Under the pieces are notes generated by a model that searched no databases, was not told where the DNA came from, and worked only from the letters and a program-made list of their open reading frames with translations. A DNA stretch of 12,214 nucleotides, from assembly GCA_900547955.1 (NCBI GenBank), contig URIR01000046.1:1-12214 (forward strand). Direction: 5' to 3'. Shown here in pieces: positions 1 to 6,096 of the stretch. The stretch is from an uncultured Eubacteriales bacterium (GTDB lineage Bacteria > Bacillota > Clostridia > Christensenellales > QALW01). Both the position numbers and the translations under genes were made by a program. Numbering within the stretch: the first letter of the stretch is position 1; every line of letters begins with the position of its first letter.

Positions 1-25
1 GCCCCCATCTTTATTCTCCAAATCT

Positions 26-109
26 AAAAAGCAAGCCGGCGTTCGCGGCCGGAGGCCGCAGCCGGGCCGAAGGCCCGGCCAGGCAGGCGAAGCCTGCCGA
101 ACGCCGGCT
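26..109 (-). terminator. Possible intrinsic terminator of the GRE operon
   Basis: Read on the minus strand, the cloverleaf is followed after four bases by a run of five T (complement of 26-30). The outer 12-bp stem plus this T run could terminate transcription coming from the activase gene. The stem spans about 76 nt with internal hairpins, so this is not a textbook terminator; folding of the last hairpins may do the work instead. Confidence 0.4.
34..109. repeat. GC-rich cloverleaf palindrome (four perfect stems)
   Basis: A 12-bp perfect outer stem (34-45, AGCCGGCGTTCG, with 98-109, CGAACGCCGGCT) encloses three consecutive perfect hairpins with 3-nt loops. They are 46-50/54-58 (loop GGA), 61-68/72-79 (loop GAA) and 82-88/92-98 (loop GAA). 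Nearly every base is paired, giving a tRNA-like four-way junction as DNA or RNA. It lies 11 bp after the stop codon of the activase gene on the minus strand. It is far more GC-rich than its surroundings. The structure is seen directly. That it is a dispersed palindromic repeat of the genome is inference. No second copy is present in this window. Confidence 0.85.
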
Positions 110-120
110 GGCCCCCGCAG

Positions 121-1068
121 CTAAAGCACCGCTTTGTCTTTACTCAAGGCCTCTCTAACCACAGCTCTCTTCCTATCCATAAACTCTTCAATCTGCGGTT
201 CTCCAAAGCCAGGAAGCTTTCTGCCTAAAGCCCTGCCCTTGCCCAAAGCCAAATTATTATACTTCAGCAATTCTATTCCCCTAACACCCCGGAGCTCATT
301 AACAATATGCGCAATTTCATTTAGAACCTCATCCCCGTCATTAATACCCGGAATTAGCGGAACCCGGACGGTAATATCATTATGTACTTCAGACAGTCTT
401 TTTAAATTATCCAATATCAGCTCATTTCCAACTCCCGTCAGACGTTTATGTATACGGCTGTCCGGATGCTTTATATCGCAGAAAAATGAATGCGCGTATT
501 GCGAAGCCGCGTATACTCTTTCCCAGCCTACATTCAAAGCAGTTTCTATAGCGATATTTATACTTTCCTTTATACAGGCTTTCATCATTTCCTGCATAAA
601 TTCCGGCCATAAAAGACATTCGCCTCCCGAAAAAGTAACTCCGCCTCCCGAACGAATATAAAAATGACGGTCCTTTAGAATTTCCTGAAGCACGTCCTCA
701 ACTGTCATTCTTCTGCCGCAAAGCTCCAATGCTCCGCTTGGACATAAATCGGCGCATTTGCCGCATAAAACGCATTTGCTTCTATCAAGCAAATGACTTT
801 TTCCATTACTGTAATGCACGCCCTGCGGACAATGCTCTAAGCAGCGCCCGCAGCCTATGCATTTGTCAGAATAAAAGAGCAATTCCGGCTCTGCAGCCCA
901 GCTTTCAGGATTATGACACCATTTGCAGCGCATGCCGCAGCCCTTAAAATATACTACCGTCCTAAGCCCGGCTCCATCATGCAGGGAACATCTTGCTATA
1001 TTAAAAATAACCGCCTGCAATTGATTATTCACTCTCCCGCCTATAAACCGAAATAGAATATTCCGCAC
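121..1068 (-). CDS. Glycyl-radical enzyme activating protein (radical SAM, two extra 4Fe-4S sites)
   Basis: This enzyme reductively cleaves S-adenosylmethionine to place a glycyl radical on its partner enzyme, here almost certainly the GRE domain encoded just upstream. The radical-SAM motif C44-x3-C48-x2-C51 (followed by HNPES) is intact. Two ferredoxin-type motifs follow (C70, C73, C76, C80 and C99, C102, C105, C109), the insert typical of activases of non-PFL GREs. GGGVTFSGGE (141-150) is the SAM-binding GGE region, but the residue after E150 is Cys where Pro is common. DIKH lies at 198-201. The GTG start at 1066-1068 overlaps the upstream TAG by one base (TAGTG), implying translational coupling. 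A second GTG at 1030-1032, preceded by a purine-rich stretch, would remove 12 residues and fits the usual family N-terminus better. Family assignment is secure; the substrate of the partner is unknown. Confidence 0.95.
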   Translation of the reverse strand: MRNILFRFIGGRVNNQLQAVIFNIARCSLHDGAGLRTVVYFKGCGMRCKWCHNPESWAAEPELLFYSDKCIGCGRCLEHCPQGVHYSNGKSHLLDRSKCVLCGKCADLCPSGALELCGRRMTVEDVLQEILKDRHFYIRSGGGVTFSGGECLLWPEFMQEMMKACIKESINIAIETALNVGWERVYAASQYAHSFFCDIKHPDSRIHKRLTGVGNELILDNLKRLSEVHNDITVRVPLIPGINDGDEVLNEIAHIVNELRGVRGIELLKYNNLALGKGRALGRKLPGFGEPQIEEFMDRKRAVVREALSKDKAVL

Positions 1069-3686
1069 TAAATATATTTATGCTTGGTCCGCTCGATTAT
1101 ATGGTCCTGCATATCCCTGTCCAGTAAATAGAACTTTTGACTGAAACCCGAAACCCTGACCGCCAGATTACGGTAATTTTCCGGATGCAGCTGAGCGTCA
1201 CGCAAAGTATCTGCGTCCACAACGTTAAATTGCACATTGCTCAGGCCTCTTTCAGCAGCGGCCAGCATTATATCGGCAAACACCGGAATATTTTTATCTG
1301 AAAACAGCTTGGGCTCTACCTCCACAATAGCCGAAGTAGTGCCGGGGGTTTTCTTAGTAGGAAACGCGCACAGGGAATTTATAAGCGCCGTAAAGCCGTT
1401 AAAATCACGGCCCTGCATCGGAGAAACGCTGTAAGCTATATTTTCTCCCTTTCTGCGTCCGTCCGGCGAGGCCGCGCCTATTCTGCCCTCACCTATCATC
1501 CAAATAAACGTAAACGGCTGAGCATGAAAATCCATGCCGTATTTTTGAGATAACTCCCTTAATTTTTCGCAGCCATAATCCACAATTTCAGCCGCCAGCG
1601 AATCTACAGACTGAATGTCGTTGCCGAATTTAGGCGCTTTATTTAAAAATTCCAGTCTCATTGCTTCATCCGGCCAATCATTCTTGAGCTGATATACAAG
1701 CTCGCTAAGCGTATAACGTCTGCTTTTATACACAAGCTCGCGTATGGCCTCTAATGAATCGGCCAAATTGGGTATGCCCATAAAATCTATTTGATAATAG
1801 TCGTATTTAGCGCCCCGCTCGTTAAAATCACGGCCGCTTTCCAGGCAGCCCTCAGTAAGCAGCGATTTATAGGGACGCAAATCATGCCGGCCGGCCGGCT
1901 TAAGCCAATAATGCACCCTCTGGCATGTGCTTTCCAGCATATTGCCCACCTGAGCGTATACCGCCTCCTTAAGCTGTTCAAAGCTCTTAAAGCTTTCAAG
2001 CTCGCCCGTGGCTAATCCCGGCATTAAATCAGGATTTATCATACTGCGCCCGTTATTAAGCGCGTATTCCATACCTCTTAGAAAATTGCATCGTCCGCTC
2101 ACAGCATGAGGATTGCTCTTGCCCGGAATAACTGTTTCAACACAGCCTATCTGCGTATAATCCCTTGCGTCCTCCAAGCTTATACCATGACTCACCAGCG
2201 CAGGTATCATAACGTCGTCGTTGAAAAAGAACGGAATGCCCTTCTGCACATGTCCCACCACCTCCAGCGCTCTTTGCACAAACGCCTTTTCGGTCCTAGG
2301 CGAATATCTTACTGATAAGCAGCGCACAAAGCCCAGCGCTTCCGTGACATCCAGCATAAGATAGGATAATTCGTTTACCGCGCTGTTGCCGTATTTATCA
2401 CATCCGCCGACGCACGACTGCTGAACGTCGTAATCCCGGTAAAGCTTAAGCCAAAGGCAGCAAAGCAATTCAAACGCCTCTCCTTTAGTCAGAATGCCCT
2501 CTTGTATATCCCGCTTATAGTATGGATAAAGTATCTGGTCCAGACGGCCTAAGGAATTGGCGTTTATATAATCCTCCCAAGTATTTATGATATGAGCAAA
2601 CCACAGGCTCTGGACCGCCTGCGCAAAGGTCTGCGCCGGCTTTCTGGGGACTATCCTGCAATTATCCCGTATCCTTTCCAACTCCTGCGCCCGGTTTTTA
2701 TCCGTTTCATTTTCCAAAAGCCGCTGAGCTTCAAGCGCATACTTATCTCCTAAGCCGCATGCCGCCAGGCAAACCTTTCGTACGCTTTTATAAAACGGAG
2801 TATCTTCAGCATGCTTGTCAATTTCCTGAAGCAGCCCTTCAAAGCCCAAAGTCAGCACCTTTTCATATCCTATAACGGAATGATTGCTTGTAACCAGGCC
2901 TGCCATAACGGTTGTATCCTTTTCCAAAAGCCCCGTTTTTTCATTCAAGGGCTCCTGAGCAGGCGGAACGCTGAAAAGCGATTCAATCTGAAGCTTTTTA
3001 TCATGATATTCCTCCAGCTCCTTATCGTTAAAACCGCCCGCCTTCATCCATTCCTTAATATTCGCCCAATTGTTTTTAATATTGTCCAAAAAGCCCCAAT
3101 CGTAGCTTTCGTTATGCCCATAATTATAGCCTACTATTAATTCTCCGTCATAAATAATAGGCGGAATGTTTTCCAATACCTCGCAAAGCCCCGAAGCGAT
3201 TACATTTTCATTTGTTCGCTCCTCTTCATAGCCCTTATAAGCTCCTCTGAGATAATAAAAATCTCTTTGAGCGCTTTTAAATAAATCATCAGGCCGCTTT
3301 TCAATAGTCATCTGCTTGAGAATTTCGCATCTGTCTGAAACCGAATACATTTTTCTTCGCTCCTCATATTGTTTTCTGTAATATTGCTCGTCCTTTTTAA
3401 ATTCACCGGGCAAACATCCATATTCGCGCAGAAACGCCTTATTAAAGCCGCTCTGAGTATCGTATCCGCAGTCCTGGGCAATATCGGTGAAGCGTTTTCC
3501 CTCCATAACCTCCGCCGCCGCAAGCTGCATGCGTCTATGCCTTACATAATCAGTAAAGGTTATGCCTGCAAATTTTTTAAACGCCTCGCAGAAATACCAT
3601 TTAGAATAGGAAAACCGCTCCGCTGTTTCCTCTAAGGTTAGTCTGCCGCGCAAATTATCATTTATATATTTAAGCACGTTATACAC
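1068..3686 (-). CDS. AraC-type HTH domain fused to a full-length glycyl-radical enzyme
   Basis: Residues 1-97 form an AraC/Rob-type double HTH: first helix pair about 17-50, second about 66-97 with FTDIAQDCGYDTQSGFNKAF. Residues 98-115 are a charged linker and about 116-872 are a complete PFL-like GRE. The thiyl Cys is C515 in GCVET (514-518) with E517 as the likely base. The glycyl-radical loop is RVSGFS (844-849) with G847. A single Cys rather than the Cys-Cys pair of pyruvate formate-lyase points to the dehydratase/lyase/decarboxylase branch; the Pro that follows GCVE in glycerol, choline and hydroxyproline enzymes is Thr here. The GTG start at 3684-3686 has a strong GGGAGG seven bases away. 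The next gene is its activase, so the enzyme part is probably active. I know of no characterised protein with this layout. It may be a self-regulating enzyme, or a regulator using a GRE fold as its sensor. The substrate cannot be assigned. Confidence 0.93.
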   Translation of the reverse strand: MYNVLKYINDNLRGRLTLEETAERFSYSKWYFCEAFKKFAGITFTDYVRHRRMQLAAAEVMEGKRFTDIAQDCGYDTQSGFNKAFLREYGCLPGEFKKDEQYYRKQYEERRKMYSVSDRCEILKQMTIEKRPDDLFKSAQRDFYYLRGAYKGYEEERTNENVIASGLCEVLENIPPIIYDGELIVGYNYGHNESYDWGFLDNIKNNWANIKEWMKAGGFNDKELEEYHDKKLQIESLFSVPPAQEPLNEKTGLLEKDTTVMAGLVTSNHSVIGYEKVLTLGFEGLLQEIDKHAEDTPFYKSVRKVCLAACGLGDKYALEAQRLLENETDKNRAQELERIRDNCRIVPRKPAQTFAQAVQSLWFAHIINTWEDYINANSLGRLDQILYPYYKRDIQEGILTKGEAFELLCCLWLKLYRDYDVQQSCVGGCDKYGNSAVNELSYLMLDVTEALGFVRCLSVRYSPRTEKAFVQRALEVVGHVQKGIPFFFNDDVMIPALVSHGISLEDARDYTQIGCVETVIPGKSNPHAVSGRCNFLRGMEYALNNGRSMINPDLMPGLATGELESFKSFEQLKEAVYAQVGNMLESTCQRVHYWLKPAGRHDLRPYKSLLTEGCLESGRDFNERGAKYDYYQIDFMGIPNLADSLEAIRELVYKSRRYTLSELVYQLKNDWPDEAMRLEFLNKAPKFGNDIQSVDSLAAEIVDYGCEKLRELSQKYGMDFHAQPFTFIWMIGEGRIGAASPDGRRKGENIAYSVSPMQGRDFNGFTALINSLCAFPTKKTPGTTSAIVEVEPKLFSDKNIPVFADIMLAAAERGLSNVQFNVVDADTLRDAQLHPENYRNLAVRVSGFSQKFYLLDRDMQDHIIERTKHKYI
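3348..3365 (-). promoter_or_regulatory. Internal ribosome-binding site and ATG at the HTH/GRE boundary
   Basis: GAGGAG (3360-3365) precedes an in-frame ATG (3348-3350, residue 113 of the fusion) by nine bases. This ATG is just after the AraC domain and just before the first GRE residues, so it could give a free GRE protein of about 760 residues, the usual size of stand-alone family members. The SD falls within ordinary Glu-Glu codons, so chance is possible. Confidence 0.45.
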
Positions 3687-3708
3687 TCAAATACCTCCCG
3701 GTATTTTC

Positions 3709-3739
3709 ATTATATCAAATAAGCCGTATAAAAAACTAT
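3709..3739 (-). promoter_or_regulatory. Promoter of the AraC-GRE operon, weak -35
   Basis: TATAAT on the minus strand (3709-3714) is a perfect -10 box. The -35 region about 17 bp upstream (around 3732-3737) reads AGTTTT and is poor, as in activator-dependent promoters. Transcription would start near 3702, leaving a leader of roughly 16 nt with the SD (3694-3699) almost at the 5' end. Confidence 0.55.
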
Positions 3740-3770
3740 TCCGTTATTGCGGTCTTAACAGTTTTTTATA
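3727..3770. repeat. 11-bp perfect inverted repeat over the GRE promoter (operator candidate)
   Basis: TATAAAAAACT (3727-3737) and AGTTTTTTATA (3760-3770) are perfect inverted copies separated by 22 bp. The proximal arm overlaps the predicted -35 of the AraC-GRE operon and the distal arm lies about three helical turns upstream. This is a plausible regulator site, possibly for the HTH domain of the downstream product. The arms are A/T tracts, so a structural role or chance cannot be excluded. Confidence 0.5.
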
Positions 3771-3807
3771 ATTTTCATAAAGACGAAGAATAATGCTTCA
3801 TAAATAT

Positions 3808-3841
3808 AAAAAACAATACGCGGTTTACAGCCGCGTATTGT
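3808..3841 (-). terminator. Intrinsic terminator of the lipoprotein gene
   Basis: An 11-bp perfect stem (3813-3823 with 3831-3841) and a 7-nt loop are followed on the minus strand by a run of six T (complement of 3808-3813, the first of them within the stem). It lies about 60 bp after the lipoprotein stop codon and separates that gene from the GRE operon. The 60 bp between stop codon and stem hold nothing I recognise. Confidence 0.88.
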
Positions 3842-3901
3842 TATAATCAAAGAATAAAGCCGCCCTTTTCTAGCCTCCCAATTTAGCAGCCTGAGCGATT
3901 A

Positions 3902-5413
3902 CTACTTATTGTAATCAAGCAGAGCCTGGTTATGCATAACGTCCTCCTGCGCAAGCTCCTTAAAGCTCTCTCTGATTTCATTCAAACGGCCGCAGGCAAG
4001 CGCATAGGAATATTCCAGAGGCTTAAAATGTATAAGCGTCATAGCCTGGAGAGGCGCTATATAGCAGGTGGGACTGGCTTTAGCAGGATTATCTCCCACA
4101 TCACCATTTTGGCTGAATATACCACCCATGACCCTGCTCACATCAGGCACATAAAGACCTATACCGAAGCTGTCCTCCGTATTCTGCGCGCCGTTTACCC
4201 AAGCCCACCAGTTTTCGCGGCTGGTAAAGCTGGTCCATACGCCGTCCCAGAAGGGCAGATTATCTCTGTAAACCAAATCGCCGTCTCCCCAAGCGTCGCG
4301 TCCGGGATAATAGGCCAAACGATAAAGCGGCTCTATAACGTAAAGCGCCGGAAGCTCCTGATTCCATTGAATATGCTCATACGGGCTGAAATCAACAAAC
4401 CGATTGTCCACCCGGACGCTATTGCCGTCCAGGGTATATGTGGATTCCATATAGCTGAAAGTAGGCTCATTATCCTTAGCCCAGTCCATGGGACGGCATT
4501 TTACATATATATGGGTATCAGTAACTTCAAAATCAATAATCTTGCTGGAATTCATAAACTGGTCTCCGCCCATGACGGGATTATAGTTCCAGTCCCTGCC
4601 CATATATGAGCCCGGCTCATAGGGAGCTGAATTTATACCGTAATAGGACTGCTGCACCAATCGGCCGGTATCATAATTATTCAGCAGATTGACGCTGTTT
4701 GAACGCACATCTGATTCATCAACCAAATCAGCGTAATTTATGCCTACTTCGGCTCTTCCATCCATAGTAACTAAATCCACCGGCTCTTTAATATATTCCA
4801 GATAGGACAGCGCGCCTCCGTATACCAGGTCGGCTCCCACCTTTATATATTCATTCTCTAAAAACACATCTTTATCTATACTGGGCTTTTCCTGCGTTCC
4901 CAGAGAAACTATTTCCACATTAGCGTTCTCTTCTCCACGATTGGAAAAGCGGAAGCTCTTAAGCTTAGAAGCGGACATACCCTCCATAAAACCGTCTATG
5001 TAGCTGTTGAAGGTAAGATATTCCTCCCCCGCCTCCAAGAAGCAAAGCTCCTCATAAAGCTCGCCGTCTTTTTCATATCCAACATACATCCAAAGAGGCT
5101 GAGAGGATTTAAAGGTAATGGTATAATAATTAAACTGCGTATCCAGGGCCTCATTTAATGTCAGAACCGCCTCGTCAGTACTGATGGTAAAAGCAATATT
5201 GGACGCAGCGGTATCCATAGAATGCGCGTCCAGACTTATTTCAGCCTTTTCTCCGTTAATCTGCGCATATTTGCCCTCCCACATAAAGCCCTCTGAAGCA
5301 GAATTAGTGCTTTCAGGCTGATTGGTCGCGCTCGGACCGTCCTCTGGCGGCGCCTGGCATGCCGCGCAGAACAGCATACAAAACGCAATTAATAATACAG
5401 CCGCTTTTTTCAT
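3902..5413 (-). CDS. Secreted lipoprotein with a putative mutarotase-like carbohydrate domain
   Basis: The N-terminus is a lipoprotein signal: KK, a hydrophobic core, then C-A-A-C with lipidated C19 (Cys at -3 is less usual than Leu). A disordered Pro/Ser/Asn/Glu linker (20-42) follows. Residues about 44-175 look like a beta-rich domain. Residues about 180-503 carry Trp/Tyr-rich motifs: NEYIKVGADLVYGG (187-200), DTGRLVQQSYY (248-258), WNYNPVMGGD (275-284) and WNQELPA (350-356). These resemble galactose-mutarotase-like beta-sandwich domains found in carbohydrate-active proteins. That is a judgement by pattern, not by search. The protein should sit on the outer face of the membrane; sugar binding or processing is inference. 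The ATG at 5411-5413 has AAGGAG seven bases upstream. It has its own promoter and terminator, so it is not co-transcribed with the GRE operon by default. Confidence 0.8.
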   Translation of the reverse strand: MKKAAVLLIAFCMLFCAACQAPPEDGPSATNQPESTNSASEGFMWEGKYAQINGEKAEISLDAHSMDTAASNIAFTISTDEAVLTLNEALDTQFNYYTITFKSSQPLWMYVGYEKDGELYEELCFLEAGEEYLTFNSYIDGFMEGMSASKLKSFRFSNRGEENANVEIVSLGTQEKPSIDKDVFLENEYIKVGADLVYGGALSYLEYIKEPVDLVTMDGRAEVGINYADLVDESDVRSNSVNLLNNYDTGRLVQQSYYGINSAPYEPGSYMGRDWNYNPVMGGDQFMNSSKIIDFEVTDTHIYVKCRPMDWAKDNEPTFSYMESTYTLDGNSVRVDNRFVDFSPYEHIQWNQELPALYVIEPLYRLAYYPGRDAWGDGDLVYRDNLPFWDGVWTSFTSRENWWAWVNGAQNTEDSFGIGLYVPDVSRVMGGIFSQNGDVGDNPAKASPTCYIAPLQAMTLIHFKPLEYSYALACGRLNEIRESFKELAQEDVMHNQALLDYNK

Positions 5414-5487
5414 GATTTAACTCCTTCCAAAATTAATGCTTAACATGAGCTGAAATAACTATCAGCTTACCAATGTTATGCAAATAG

Positions 5488-5516
5488 ATTATAGCAAATA
5501 AATATGGAAAAGTAAA
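5488..5516 (-). promoter_or_regulatory. Promoter of the lipoprotein gene
   Basis: The minus strand reads TTTACT (5511-5516), a 17-bp spacer, then TATAAT (5488-5493) with a TG one base upstream (extended -10). The leader would be about 68 nt. The AT-rich stretch from 5517 to 5632 shows no gene or clear signal. Confidence 0.7.
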
Positions 5517-5632
5517 CAAGCAAAAAGCTTTTATACATATAAGCGAAATAAATTATACAGCCGAACCTTTCAAAACAAACTTTTGCAACGCTTATACATT
5601 ATATTTGTTTATTAATTTTATTTGACTATTAT

Positions 5633-5913
5633 ATACCCTCAGTTTACAAGAAAGACGGTCAGAAGGCATAAAATTTGCGCCCTGCCGCGTTGCTTTGATT
5701 CCATGTGTGCCCGGTACATTTCTCCTTCAAGCGCGCTTTACCTAACACAAATTTTATGCCTTCTGACTCTGGAGAGCTCAAGGAAAAAGAACTTCTTCAT
5801 TTTCAAGGCAGACCAAGAAAGCGTTGCTTATGAGTACGCTGATTGAGTATAACGCTGAAAATGAAGAAATTATCCCGTTTTGAGGCGTGTAGTTCCTTGT
5901 AAACTGAAGGTAT
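5633..5913. repeat. 281-bp MITE-like element of nested inverted repeats
   Basis: The termini are 18-bp inverted repeats with one mismatch (5633-5650 and 5896-5913, arm ATACCCTCAGTTTACAAG). Inside are two further inverted repeats in sequence: a perfect 20-bp pair (5658-5677 with 5748-5767) and a perfect 13-bp pair (5793-5805 with 5856-5868). The second is extended by AGCGTT/AACGCT (5820-5825, 5851-5856). The outcome is a closed stem bearing two long hairpin arms. There is no transposase. A 74-codon open frame inside runs through the palindromes and is not a credible gene. Such architecture fits a non-autonomous mobile element or a structured RNA. Target duplication is ambiguous because the ends are palindromic (AT on both sides). 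Confidence 0.8.
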
Positions 5914-5959
5914 TTTCGTATTTAATTAATTTAAAAATTTTTTTTACAATAAAATATTA

Positions 5960-5988
5960 TTGAAAAAATTGACGATATATGTTAAATT
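5960..5988 (+). promoter_or_regulatory. Possible promoter of the GLUG-repeat gene
   Basis: TTGAAA (5960-5965), a 17-bp spacer and TAAATT (5983-5988) lie in a very AT-rich stretch between the MITE-like element and the gene. A nearby TTGACG (5969-5974) is an alternative -35 but lacks a good -10 at normal spacing. The leader would be about 100 nt. Confidence 0.4.
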
Positions 5989-6096
5989 ATATAGACAAAT
6001 TAAAAATTAATTCCTATTAACTGTACAGCCAGCGCCAAAATACTGCGCTTTATATATGCCGATAATTTTCAAAAATAAGAGAAAGGAATAAAATCA

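Noticed and set aside
1..15. Similarity of the window start (GCCCCCATCTTTAT) to the complement of 8783-8795, as if a second element end
   Set aside because: The match is about 13 of 14 bases, low complexity, and nothing else at position 1-33 resembles the rpsI end or an att site.
134..661. 175-codon open frame antisense to the activase gene
   Set aside because: The Cys-rich radical-SAM gene on the minus strand fully explains this region; the antisense product resembles nothing.
3932..4609. 225-codon open frame antisense to the lipoprotein gene
   Set aside because: It lies wholly inside a well-supported gene on the other strand, shows no domain and has the composition of a reverse-complement shadow.
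5622..5846. 74-codon open frame on the plus strand
   Set aside because: It runs through the long palindromes of the MITE-like element, has no convincing ribosome-binding site and no recognisable domain. It is a by-product of the repeat.
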